From: Candidatus Hydrogenedentota bacterium
GTDB lineage: Bacteria; Hydrogenedentota; Hydrogenedentia; Hydrogenedentales; JAJRTN01
NCBI GenBank assembly: GCA_024278275.1
Contig: JAJRTN010000114.1
Coordinates: 1-64,000, forward strand
Reading direction: 5' to 3'
Length of the DNA stretch: 64,000 nucleotides
Shown here piece by piece: positions 28,309 through 36,829 of this stretch. A program made the translations under genes and the position numbers. Position 1 is the stretch's first letter. Each line of letters begins with the position of its first letter. Below the pieces are notes generated by a model. The model was not told the DNA's origin. It ran no database searches and saw only the letters and a program-made list of their open reading frames with translations.

Positions 28309-28698
28309 TCACCCGACATTTACGGTGATCTGCCTGGGTTTGGCCTGCTCCTTCTTCGGCAGGTGGAGCATGAGCACGCCATTCTTCAATTCAGCCTTGA
28401 TCCGATCCTGGTCAACCGCTTCGCTCAACTGGAACTGCCGGAAAAAATCGAGCAGCTCGAACTCCTGGTACTGGGGTTCCGTGGGACAAATGCCTTCCGC
28501 ATGGCCCTTGATGGTCAGGGTGTTGTTCTCCACGCGGACATCCACGTTCTCCTTGCTCACGCCGGGCAAGTCCGCCACGACCACGAGCCCGTCATCATTC
28601 TCGAAAATATCCACCGGCGGACTCAGGGTCCGGGCTTCTTCCCGCGTGCTGGGTACATTTTTTTCTTCCCGCTTGGCGGGTACCGTTGTCTCTGCCAT
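28309..28698 (-). CDS. Hsp20-family small heat shock protein (second in cluster)
   Basis: This short 129-residue family member consists mostly of an alpha-crystallin domain (about 28-120). VDIFENDDGLVVVADLPGV opens it and NGVLMLHLPKKEQAKPR closes it, with ITVNV as the C-terminal I-x-V anchor. AGGAGG sits 8 bases before the ATG at 28698; the GTG at 28707 overlaps that site and is rejected as the start. It differs clearly from its two neighbours, so this is not a recent tandem duplication. Confidence 0.9.
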   Translation of the reverse strand: MAETTVPAKREEKNVPSTREEARTLSPPVDIFENDDGLVVVADLPGVSKENVDVRVENNTLTIKGHAEGICPTEPQYQEFELLDFFRQFQLSEAVDQDRIKAELKNGVLMLHLPKKEQAKPRQITVNVG

Positions 28699-28752
28699 GG
28701 TATTCACCTCCTGTCCGAAAAATGGGTTAGGTCCTGTCGGCGTGGTTGCCTG

Positions 28753-29214
28753 TTACTCTACGCTGACGCTGATCTGTTTGGGCTTGGCCTCTTCGGCCTT
28801 GGGCAAGGTGATCAGCAGCAACCCGTTTTTGTACTGCGCGCTTACTTGGTCCGCGTCCACCTCCGTAGGCAGCGTCATGGTCCGTACAAAGCGGCCCGCG
28901 CCCCGTTCACTGCGGTGGAAGGCTTCGGGCTTCACGTCCTCCAGCCCCGGCTTTTCGCCGGCCATGCGCAATTGGTCGCCGTTGATGGTAACCTCCAGCG
29001 AATCCGGATTCAGCCCCGGCGCCAAGGCTTCGACATAGACCTTCTCCGAGTCTTCCGACACATTCATCATGGGGTAGGCACGGGCCGAGACCCCGGGCAG
29101 AAAGGAAACGCGGGAGAAGGGCGAATCCCAGTTGCCGAAGTCGTCGAATACACGTCCCACCTCACGGCGCAGCATGTCCAGTTCGTGGAACGGATTCCAT
29201 GTCCTGAGTGCCAT
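28753..29214 (-). CDS. Hsp20-family small heat shock protein (first in cluster)
   Basis: The 153-residue protein begins with the typical amphipathic N-terminus WNPFHELDMLRREVGRVFDD, followed by an alpha-crystallin domain (about 48-145) and the anchor QISVSV. AGGAGG lies 8 bases before the ATG at 29214. The frame is open upstream to 29319 but that part precedes the ribosome-binding site and overlaps the sigma-54 promoter. This is the promoter-proximal gene of the cluster. Confidence 0.92.
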   Translation of the reverse strand: MALRTWNPFHELDMLRREVGRVFDDFGNWDSPFSRVSFLPGVSARAYPMMNVSEDSEKVYVEALAPGLNPDSLEVTINGDQLRMAGEKPGLEDVKPEAFHRSERGAGRFVRTMTLPTEVDADQVSAQYKNGLLLITLPKAEEAKPKQISVSVE

Positions 29215-29302
29215 TTCAAATCCCTCCTTTCTTCTTGGCTTTTCCTGTTCATTGTGGTTGGCCTTTGGCGGTCTTTCGACAACGCCTTTTGGCAATGGGA
29301 AG

Positions 29303-29318
29303 AGCAACGGGCATGCCA
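29303..29318 (-). promoter_or_regulatory. Sigma-54 (-24/-12) promoter for the Hsp20 cluster
   Basis: On the minus strand the sequence is TGGCATGCCCGTTGCT, matching the TGGCACG-N4-TTGCW consensus with one change and exact GG-to-GC spacing. It is 89 bases upstream of the first Hsp20 start codon. The rest of the gap 29215-29541 holds no gene. Confidence 0.6.
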
Positions 29319-29541
29319 ACAGGGGCCGGGATCGGGCAGATGTTTTTTTGACATGCGTAAGCCATTGAGAAAGAATTACTTAGGACTTATGAACAACGGG
29401 ACTGGGTTCCTTCGTCCATTCCCGCTTCCATGGAGGGGACCAAAACGTGGTTCACTTTGAAACAGGGGGCGTGTTTCAAAAGGGAACGACCTGTACCGGA
29501 CGTTTCACCGGGACCGGGGACTTCGCCCCATCTACACATGC

Positions 29542-30081
29542 TCACGACGAAGCGGGGGAAATGTCCGGGTTAAGCACATACACGGCGGGCAGTGCGCGGT
29601 ACCGCTCGTTCCAGTCCAAGCCGTAACCGACCACGAAGCAATCGTCGATGGTGAATCCGACGAAATCGGCCTCGATGGGTTCGACGCGGCGGGAAGGTTT
29701 GTCGATGAGGGTACACAAGGCCAGGTCGGCCGGTTCTTCTTTCCGGACGCGTTCCAGGAGGACCCGGGCCGTGCGCCCCGTATCGAGGATGTCCTCGATT
29801 ACCACGACATGTTTCCCCCGCAGGGAAGTGGTGGGTTCGGTGAGGATCGTCACTTTCCCCGAGGATTCAATGCCTTCGTAACTCCTGGCGCGGATAACGT
29901 CGATGATCACCTCTCCGGACAGGGCACGTGCCAGGTCGGCGGTAAAGAACAGGCCCCCTTTGAGAACGCAAAGCAGTACGATACCACCATCGCCGTGGCG
30001 CCTCCTGATGGCCTTCCCCAATTCCATGACCCGGGCCGCGATGGCCTCCTGGGTCAACAGGGGTTCGTCGCTAATGGTCAT
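29542..30081 (-). CDS. hpt: Hypoxanthine(-guanine) phosphoribosyltransferase
   Basis: This purine salvage enzyme joins hypoxanthine or guanine to PRPP. The 179-residue length is normal. The PRPP-binding motif VVVIEDILDTGRTA is intact, as are the LKGG loop (VLKGGLFF) and the late DFVGFTIDDCFVVGYGLD segment that holds the base. ATG at 30081 overlaps the tilS stop by 11 bases; the tilS-hpt pairing is a widely conserved gene order, which supports both calls. Confidence 0.95.
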   Translation of the reverse strand: MTISDEPLLTQEAIAARVMELGKAIRRRHGDGGIVLLCVLKGGLFFTADLARALSGEVIIDVIRARSYEGIESSGKVTILTEPTTSLRGKHVVVIEDILDTGRTARVLLERVRKEEPADLALCTLIDKPSRRVEPIEADFVGFTIDDCFVVGYGLDWNERYRALPAVYVLNPDISPASS

Positions 30082-31444
30082 GATCCACTTGAACCTCCAG
30101 GAAAGACGTGGTGGACGGCGTGACGGCGGCCCCGGCACTGGGCGGGCCGCCCGGCACCCACAAGATGGTGTCGCCACGGGCCAGCAAGAGACGGGTGTCT
30201 CGCGCCGGCCGTGGCACGCCCGCATCGATAAACCATTCTTTCAGTTTCCGATGCCCCGTCATGCCGAGGGGCTGAAAGACATCCCCGGGACGGCGCGTTC
30301 GGATGACGGCCCTTCGGAGTTTCGCGGCGTCGAAGACCTGGCGTTGCGCGTTGCAGTAGGCGGCCAGGTTACCGGGCGCATCTTCCAGGAACCGAACACG
30401 AAACCGGTGGCCCGGCGCTTCTGAGACGCCCGGAATCGCAAGTGGAATCGCTGTAACGGGCGGCGCTTGTCTCGGTCCGACCGCTTCCACCCGGTTTTTT
30501 CCGAGATAAAGGCGCACTCCTCGGCCCAGGTCGCACTCCTTTCCCGTGGCAGAACCCGACACCCACGCCACGGCCTTCACCAGCACTTCGTGGGACGGCA
30601 CGGCGCCCAAGTCGAAGGCATAACGGAGCATGACGCGCCGCCGCAGTGCCTCGGGAAGTTTTCTGAAGCCTTCCCGATCCAAGCGGTCGTCGTCGCGACA
30701 CCCCCTTTCCGCATCGCGGGCCAAGGCTTCCAGGCAGGCGTTTTCGCAACGCTGCGTATCCGCGAGCCGCCTCAGGGCCTCGCGAATGGCGGGGTTGTAG
30801 TCCGTGAGCATGGGCAGCAATTCATGGCGCACGCGGTTTCGGAGAAATCGCGTATCGGTGTTGGAGAGATCTTCGCGCCAGGCGTGGCCCTGCCCCGTGA
30901 GCCATGTCACCAGGTCTTCCCGGGAACAGGCGATGAGCGGGCGGACAATCTTGAGTTCGCCCATCAACCGGACCGGTGGAATCCCGCCCAGTCCCTCGGG
31001 ACTGGTCCCGCGCAGCAGACGAAGTAAAAGGGTCTCCGCCTGGTCGTCCCCGTGATGACCCGTGGCGATCACGGGACATTTCCGCGCTTCGGCCACGCGC
31101 CGCAGAAAGGTATAGCGTACCTTTCGGGCCCGGGCCTCGAAAGATTGACCGGAGACCTTGGCCTCGTGGGCCACGTCGCGCCGCTCCACATGGCAGGTCA
31201 GCCCCAGGCGTGCCGCCGTGTCTTGGACAAAAGCGGCATCGACCGCGCTTTCGCCATTCCGCGTTCCGTGGTCCAGGTGGGCCACCTCGATTTGGTACTC
31301 CAGGGCGATGAGCAGGTGGAGAAGAGCCATGGAGTCTGCGCCGCCCGAAACCGCGGCCAACACCCGCATACCGGGCGCAATCATTCTGTGGCACGCGATG
31401 GTCTCGCGCACCCGTTCGGGAAGGTCTGGGGAAGGGCAAGGCAT
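30071..31444 (-). CDS. tilS: tRNA(Ile)-lysidine synthase
   Basis: TilS converts C34 of the CAU-anticodon tRNA(Ile) to lysidine, allowing AUA reading. The 457-residue protein has the N-type ATP-pyrophosphatase P-loop AVSGGADSMAL (about 30-40), the HLDHGTRNGES and GHHGDDQAETLLLR motifs, a middle helical domain, and a C-terminal TilS domain (RTRRPGDVFQPLGM, near 390). It is the first gene of a two-gene unit with hpt. Confidence 0.95.
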   Translation of the reverse strand: MPCPSPDLPERVRETIACHRMIAPGMRVLAAVSGGADSMALLHLLIALEYQIEVAHLDHGTRNGESAVDAAFVQDTAARLGLTCHVERRDVAHEAKVSGQSFEARARKVRYTFLRRVAEARKCPVIATGHHGDDQAETLLLRLLRGTSPEGLGGIPPVRLMGELKIVRPLIACSREDLVTWLTGQGHAWREDLSNTDTRFLRNRVRHELLPMLTDYNPAIREALRRLADTQRCENACLEALARDAERGCRDDDRLDREGFRKLPEALRRRVMLRYAFDLGAVPSHEVLVKAVAWVSGSATGKECDLGRGVRLYLGKNRVEAVGPRQAPPVTAIPLAIPGVSEAPGHRFRVRFLEDAPGNLAAYCNAQRQVFDAAKLRRAVIRTRRPGDVFQPLGMTGHRKLKEWFIDAGVPRPARDTRLLLARGDTILWVPGGPPSAGAAVTPSTTSFLEVQVDHDH

Positions 31445-31886
31445 GGACGGTACTCCGATGAAAGGGATTTTACCATTTTAAGACAGCCCGGGTGTGTGTT
31501 GTTTGTGATTCTGCAAGCGTTCAGGGAGAGCATGACCTTGCCCGGCGAGTGTGGAAAAGCACCGGTGCGGGTGTCCCGCGCCCAGGCCGTCTACATTCCC
31601 CGGCGGAGCATGGGCGTTGCAGGGTGCGTTTCAACTTTGCCGTGCCCGGAGGCGTGCCACAGCCGACACGTGGGATTCGCTTCGTCACCCACGGCTGCAT
31701 GCCGCCGTTCCAATAACACCTGATGGCAGCCATCTGTCGGGGATTCGCACACAGATCGACAGCCCGAAGACGGGAATCCACGGGAAAGGTCAGGGGCTTA
31801 CCCTTGTATGGAGCCCCGCTTTCACGGGGATGACGGTTGACCGTGGCATGGACGGTTGTAGCGATGCCTGTGCCGGGCCAGGGCAC
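31445..31886. other. Intergenic gap with repeat debris
   Basis: The gap lies between the start of tilS and the stop of the GH2 gene. It contains one copy of an inverted-repeat element (31766-31836) and GC-rich partial palindromes near 31650-31700. No gene or RNA is recognisable. Confidence 0.4.
31766..31836 (-). repeat. CATTCCCGC-type intergenic element, diverged copy
   Basis: This copy aligns in opposite orientation to 35479-35561. Shared blocks are the CGGGAATCCACGGGAA stretch, GGGCTTA, TGTATGGA and a CCCCGC-TTC-CGGGGATGACG end. One end is degraded. Confidence 0.55.
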
Positions 31887-34208
31887 TTATCGGGCGATCT
31901 CCTCCACGGCGAACGGCTCGGGCAATTGGGCAATCCGTATGAGGTAACGCCGGTATTGTGCGAAGGAGAAGGGGGGCTTGCCCAGCAGGTAATGGTTGCC
32001 GAAGGCCTTCCCGCCGGATTCCCAATGAATGAGAAAGAGGCGGTGTTCGCCATGACTCACACGAATCCTGCCGAGCTCCGCGTTGGTGTTGGCCGGCACC
32101 TCAAAGTCCCTTTCGAGTAATATGGCGCCCGTGTCTCCGTCGGTGATCCGGCAGGTTCCCTCGCGGGGCGTGTTGCCGTCGTTTCCGGCCACCACGCGGC
32201 AGTGCCACTGGTCCGGCTCGCCCACCATGATGCAGAAAGGTTGCTGCACCCGCTTAATATACCAGTAAGCGAGTTTTTTGCCGAAGTAGTAATCGACGAT
32301 GGCGTCGGAAAACTGGGGCCAGCAATCGATGAGGTTCCACCAGATGATGCCCGTCTTGCGCCATTTTGCGATGCGGAACATCTCGATGAAGAACTTCTTG
32401 GCTTCCGCCTGGCTGATCTGCGAAGCGAGGGCGAAATCCTCCAGCCTGTCGGGAATGGAACCGAATAGCTCCCCTACCTGGTCGGCCATCAGTTTGGTGC
32501 GGTATTGAAAGGGGCCGCCCTCCGGTACCGGGTCCGCGGCATGGGCCCGCCACTGATCGTTATCCTGCCACGGCCACAGGTGCTCCACGTCGATGAAACG
32601 CTTTATACTGGACACATTGGGGCAGCCATGGTAGCCCATTTCGCTGGCGAAATGGGCCGTGTTCTCCGCGTAGTAGCGGCCCTTGAAATAATCGCGGGGT
32701 CCCCACAGATGCTGTTCCGGCATCATCCCTTCCGCCGTTCCTCCCCCTTTCACCACCGCCGGGGAAGCATAGGGCGAACTCGGCAGGTAGGGACGGTAGG
32801 GGTCGCAGGCGGCGCAGACCCGGGGAAGCACCTCGCGTGAAATCCGGTTGCCGGCGGGGTCGAGACCACGCTGCAAATAGGCCATGTCGATTTCGTTGTC
32901 GCCGCTCCAGAGCGCCAGGCACGCATGGTTGCGCAGCTTTCGGACTACGAACTCCGCCTCTTCCCGGACGCGCCCCAGGAAAGCGTCGTCCTGTGGGTAG
33001 AGGGCGCAGGCAAAGGCGAAATCCTGCCACACGAGAATCCCGTGGCGGTCGCAGAAATCGAAGAAGGGCGTGTCCTCGTAGACATTGCCGCCCCAGCAAC
33101 GCAGGATGTTGCAGCCCAGGTCGTCACACAGAGCCAGCACGGGGGCGTAGCGTTCCGCGTCCCGGCCATGGAAGGCGTCGAGGGGTACCCAATTGCTGCC
33201 CTTGCACAGGATGGGAACGCCGTTGACACGGAACAGGAACTGTCCGCCATTCTCTTCCGCGTTGGTTTCCGTCCGTTCCAACGCCACAGTCCGCAGGCCA
33301 ATCCAGTCCGTCCGGGTATCCACGACCATGCCCTCGTGAATCAATTCACAGCGGACCTCGTAGAGGTGGGGATCGCCGTAGCCCTTGGGCCACCAGGGTT
33401 TCGGATTCGGCACGGCGATGAAACAGGAACCCGCGGAAAAGTGGGCCGGTTCGGTGTGCTCGAAAGCGTGATCGCCACACCGCCCGGTGAAGCGCAAGGC
33501 AAAGCCAGCCAGGTGGATTGCGTCGGTATTGAATTGCCAACTCACGGCAAGCACGGCGTGGTGACGGCCGAGGGATCGCGTGGCATAGGCCACCTCGGTA
33601 ATTTCCGTGGCTTCATGCACCTCCAGCTCCACGGATCGCCAGATACCCGCCGAAACGGCGCGGGGTGCAATGTCCCACCCGAACATATGTGGGGCTTTTC
33701 GAAGGTGAATCTGTTCGTGATTCGTGGCCAGGGCCGCCTGGGAAGGTTCGTAGCGGTATCCTCGCGCCACGTTCACGGGCGACCGCAGTTGAACCGCCAG
33801 TTCATTCCGTCCATCGGAATGCAGCCGGTCTTCCAGGGGAAAGGCATGGGCGATGAACATGTTGCCGGCTTCCCCCAGTTTGACGCCATTGAGCCAGATG
33901 GTGGCGATACAGTCCAACCCGTGAAACACGAGACGACAGTTTTTCCCGCGGGCTTCGTCCGGCGTTTCAAAAGTCGTGGTGTACCACCACTGGCAGGCTT
34001 CGAGGGGCTTCAGCTCATAAATGTTCAGCCCGTGAAAGGGGTCGGGCAATTTCCCCGCGCGGACAAGATCGAGTTCCACGTTGCCCGGCACTTCCGCGGG
34101 CACGGTAGTGATCCCTTTTTGCCCCAGTTCGTCGGGGCCATTGACTGTCACCTCGCCCTCCGTGAAATAGGACAATGCCCATTCACCGTTGAGAGGGATG
34201 CGCTCCAT
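31887..34208 (-). CDS. GH2-family beta-mannosidase-like glycoside hydrolase
   Basis: The 773-residue protein has the GH2 layout: a jelly-roll sugar-binding domain (about 1-180, with LNGVKLGEAGNMF), an immunoglobulin-like domain (about 190-300) and a TIM barrel. The acid/base Glu lies in LALWSGDNEIDM (the NE pair of GH2) and the probable nucleophile Glu in HFASEMGYHG. FRVNGVPILCKGSNWVPLDA resembles beta-mannosidases. It has no signal peptide, so it probably acts on imported oligosaccharides. GGAGG lies near its ATG. It is followed upstream by a UroD-like gene on the same strand, 25 bases away, suggesting an operon. Confidence 0.85.
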   Translation of the reverse strand: MERIPLNGEWALSYFTEGEVTVNGPDELGQKGITTVPAEVPGNVELDLVRAGKLPDPFHGLNIYELKPLEACQWWYTTTFETPDEARGKNCRLVFHGLDCIATIWLNGVKLGEAGNMFIAHAFPLEDRLHSDGRNELAVQLRSPVNVARGYRYEPSQAALATNHEQIHLRKAPHMFGWDIAPRAVSAGIWRSVELEVHEATEITEVAYATRSLGRHHAVLAVSWQFNTDAIHLAGFALRFTGRCGDHAFEHTEPAHFSAGSCFIAVPNPKPWWPKGYGDPHLYEVRCELIHEGMVVDTRTDWIGLRTVALERTETNAEENGGQFLFRVNGVPILCKGSNWVPLDAFHGRDAERYAPVLALCDDLGCNILRCWGGNVYEDTPFFDFCDRHGILVWQDFAFACALYPQDDAFLGRVREEAEFVVRKLRNHACLALWSGDNEIDMAYLQRGLDPAGNRISREVLPRVCAACDPYRPYLPSSPYASPAVVKGGGTAEGMMPEQHLWGPRDYFKGRYYAENTAHFASEMGYHGCPNVSSIKRFIDVEHLWPWQDNDQWRAHAADPVPEGGPFQYRTKLMADQVGELFGSIPDRLEDFALASQISQAEAKKFFIEMFRIAKWRKTGIIWWNLIDCWPQFSDAIVDYYFGKKLAYWYIKRVQQPFCIMVGEPDQWHCRVVAGNDGNTPREGTCRITDGDTGAILLERDFEVPANTNAELGRIRVSHGEHRLFLIHWESGGKAFGNHYLLGKPPFSFAQYRRYLIRIAQLPEPFAVEEIAR

Positions 34209-34232
34209 GTTTTTTCCCTCCGTGTTGACGGA

Positions 34233-35333
34233 TCAGTTGCGGGCTGCCTCAATCATGGCGACAATGTTTTCCGGCGGAACATCGTCCTGGATATTGTGGG
34301 CCGGGGCGACCACGTAGCCGCCGTCCCTGCCCAGCGTGGCAATGGTTTCGTGAACACAGGCGGCCACTTCCGAGGGCGTCGCGTTGCGCAGCAAATCCTG
34401 AACATCGATGGCGCCCCAGAAAGTCAGGCGGTCGCCCGCGGCCTCTTTCAGGGCCGCGGGCGCCATATCCACGGCTGAGGTCTGTATGGGGTTTAGAATA
34501 TCCACGCCGCAAGCGATGATATCTTCCAGGAGACGCGCAATGGAACCGCAGGAGTGGTGCCAGTAATAACGTGGTCCAAGGGCCTTTGTTCGTGTGATGC
34601 GCTCCGAGAAATAGGGCGCGATGAACTCGCGAAACATGGCGGGACTCATGAGCGGCCCCGACTGCGTGCCGAAATCATCGCCACTCATGGTGAGGTCGGC
34701 ATATTCCCCCACGGCCTCATAGTATTGTTCGATGACTCGCATCTGGATCGTGAAGTAGCGGCGGAAAAAGGCGTGGACAAAGTCGGGCTCCAGGGCCAGC
34801 CGGGTAAGCACCTCGTCATAACCGCACATCCAGCAGGCCAATTCGAGAATCCCGAACACGGGGTGCTCCGCGACCACCACGTAAGGCGTTTCCTCGGCGA
34901 GACGCCGCGCCTCGGCACGCAGACTGGCCAATAACCCGTCATCGAGTTCGGGGTCGGGCCAGGGGAATGCCTCCAAATCGTTAATGCTCGCTCCCTTCAA
35001 CGGCGACTCCACGATTTCCCAGTAGCCGCCGAGAAGCTTTCGACGAACGCCCCAGCAGTCAATGTTTTCCGTGGGCGACACGGTCCGCGCCAGGGTACCG
35101 CGCAGGGTCAGCACGCCGCCCACGCCCCGGAAATCGCTGCCAGACCACGCCAAGAGGCTTTCCGCCACGTGGTTATGGTCTCGCGGACCATCCTTCGCCA
35201 GTCCCAGCACCGCCATGAGGCGCCCCTGCACGCCCGGCGCGAGCCCCGTTAAGGACGTGCAACCCAGATCGAGGGGGGGGCGGTCGGGATCGTGGTGGGC
35301 CATGGTGGCTTGAAAGCGCTCGCGGAACATCAT
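34233..35333 (-). CDS. UroD-family methyltransferase-like protein (first)
   Basis: The 366-residue protein belongs to the uroporphyrinogen decarboxylase superfamily, which includes corrinoid-linked methyltransferases such as MtaA. The zinc-site motif HHSCGS is present, preceded by SGDDFGTQSGPLMSP and followed by DILNPIQTSAVDM. It lacks the substrate-binding N-terminal motif of true HemE, so tetrapyrrole synthesis is unlikely. It heads the GH2 gene's operon, divergent from the AraC regulator. The methyl donor and acceptor are unknown; demethylation of methylated sugars is one possibility. Confidence 0.75.
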   Translation of the reverse strand: MMFRERFQATMAHHDPDRPPLDLGCTSLTGLAPGVQGRLMAVLGLAKDGPRDHNHVAESLLAWSGSDFRGVGGVLTLRGTLARTVSPTENIDCWGVRRKLLGGYWEIVESPLKGASINDLEAFPWPDPELDDGLLASLRAEARRLAEETPYVVVAEHPVFGILELACWMCGYDEVLTRLALEPDFVHAFFRRYFTIQMRVIEQYYEAVGEYADLTMSGDDFGTQSGPLMSPAMFREFIAPYFSERITRTKALGPRYYWHHSCGSIARLLEDIIACGVDILNPIQTSAVDMAPAALKEAAGDRLTFWGAIDVQDLLRNATPSEVAACVHETIATLGRDGGYVVAPAHNIQDDVPPENIVAMIEAARN

Positions 35334-35385
35334 GGGGCGGCCTTTCCTGTTTTTCGCGACTGAATGCGGACCGGGCGTGAAGTAT

Positions 35386-35431
35386 GAAGCGGTTTCCAGC
35401 CACTTTGAAAGAGGCTGGAAGCCTCTTCTAC
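35386..35431. repeat. GGCTTCCAGCC hairpin element, copy 1
   Basis: This 46-base element is nearly identical to 37824-37869. The arms read GGTTTCCAGCC and GGCTGGAAGCC. It lies between the divergent UroD-like and AraC genes. Confidence 0.7.
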
Positions 35432-35478
35432 CTTATCAGGCCATGATCTTACAAGATGTCCACGATACACGCATCAAT

Positions 35479-35561
35479 CGTCATTCCCGCGAAGGCGGGG
35501 TCCATACACGAAGCGATGCCATAAGCCCTTCCCGTGGATTTCCGCCTTCGCGGGAATGACG
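35479..35561. repeat. CATTCCCGC-type element with perfect 20-bp inverted ends
   Basis: CGTCATTCCCGCGAAGGCGG (35479-35498) is repeated as its exact reverse complement at 35542-35561, with 43 bases between. A diverged copy lies at 31766-31836. The form fits a small non-autonomous element or a REP-type repeat. Confidence 0.75.
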
Positions 35562-35710
35562 GCCCGGGCGGGCGTGAACGGTTACGCTTTTTCTTCGGTG
35601 TCACATAAGAACGGTGAAAAGATGAAAGGGGGACTTGTTTTAATCAGCCATCTGTTTATCTTATGTCGGCTTTCTGCTATTGTCTTGCGTGTTTTGGGAG
35701 GGATTGTTGT

Positions 35711-36700
35711 ATGAAATCACAATACGCCTTGTCCGCTGAAGAGACAATGACGGATGATTTCGAGCGGCTCACGAACATCCGTCCCGTGCGCGTCCTCACG
35801 CATCTTTTCGATACGCTGGAGGGCACCCCGGCACCCGTCCCAGACGCTTCACCGGACATTTGCGGGCAGTACTGCCGGGTGGAAAACCGCCATGAAATCG
35901 CCCCACACGACCACCAGCACTATGAAATCGCCTTCGTTATCGGCGGCAAGGCGCAACACTGCACCCCCCGGTACGAATCGGTCATCACCCGGGGCACCGT
36001 GATGGTCATCGCCCCGGGCAAGGTGCATGGTTTCAGCCATATCGACGGTATCGGTATCGTTAATTGCCTTTGTCTGACCGAATGGCTTCTCCACGATGTC
36101 CACGAGCTGTGGGCGCTGGAGGGGCTTATCCCCCTGTTTCTGGCGGCGGGTATGTTTGCCCGACCGCAGAATGCGTGGATACCCCAATACCAACTCACGG
36201 AGGAGGAACTTCAAACCTGTCTTCGTGAAATGCGTGATATCGCCATGGAATGGGAGCGGCAAGACCCTGCATGTACCTATATGAAGTGCTCCCTGGAGAA
36301 ACTGATTATCACCCTCGGACGCGCCTTCGCGCGAACGGGACCCCATGGGATTCAGAACACGTCGCGGGAATGGATCCGAAAGGCTTTGGGCAGCATTGAA
36401 CAAAGGGTTATTGAAGGCTTATTCCCCGAGGTCAGCGAGGTGGCGAAGGAGGTTGGTATGGCCCCCCAGTACTTCAGCCGGACCTTCAAGGAACTTACCG
36501 GGCTCAGTCCCATGGCGTATTTTCAGCGCCGCAGGGTGCAACACGCTTCCTGGCTCCTGCTCAATGCCAACAGTTCGGTCACCGAGGTGGCCCACGAGCT
36601 GGGCTTCTATGACGCCGCCCATTTCTCCCGCCTCTTCAAGCGCTACCAGGGCATGGCGCCCCGGGCCTACCGAAAGCGCCACCGGTCCCCGGAGGTTTGA
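35711..36700 (+). CDS. AraC-family transcriptional regulator
   Basis: The 329-residue protein has an N-terminal cupin-like sensor domain (about 40-190; HDHQHYEIAFVIGG, APGKVHGF) and a C-terminal double-HTH AraC domain (about 225-320; EVAKEVGMAPQYFSRTFKEL then VTEVAHELGFYDAAHFSRLF). Such proteins activate sugar-utilisation genes on binding a ligand. It is divergent from the GH2/UroD-like operon and upstream of a second UroD-like gene, and probably regulates them. GGAGG lies about 9 bases before ATG 35711. Confidence 0.88.
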   Translation: MKSQYALSAEETMTDDFERLTNIRPVRVLTHLFDTLEGTPAPVPDASPDICGQYCRVENRHEIAPHDHQHYEIAFVIGGKAQHCTPRYESVITRGTVMVIAPGKVHGFSHIDGIGIVNCLCLTEWLLHDVHELWALEGLIPLFLAAGMFARPQNAWIPQYQLTEEELQTCLREMRDIAMEWERQDPACTYMKCSLEKLIITLGRAFARTGPHGIQNTSREWIRKALGSIEQRVIEGLFPEVSEVAKEVGMAPQYFSRTFKELTGLSPMAYFQRRRVQHASWLLLNANSSVTEVAHELGFYDAAHFSRLFKRYQGMAPRAYRKRHRSPEV

Positions 36701-36829
36701 GGCCGAATTGTACAACTTCTTCTTCCCTTATGACCAAGACCTGCCGAAGCCGTTGCTGTACGGTGATAACATCGGGGTTTTATTCCGCGAAAGTATCCTG
36801 AAAAACTGCACGCAAGGAGCGGGGAAAAC

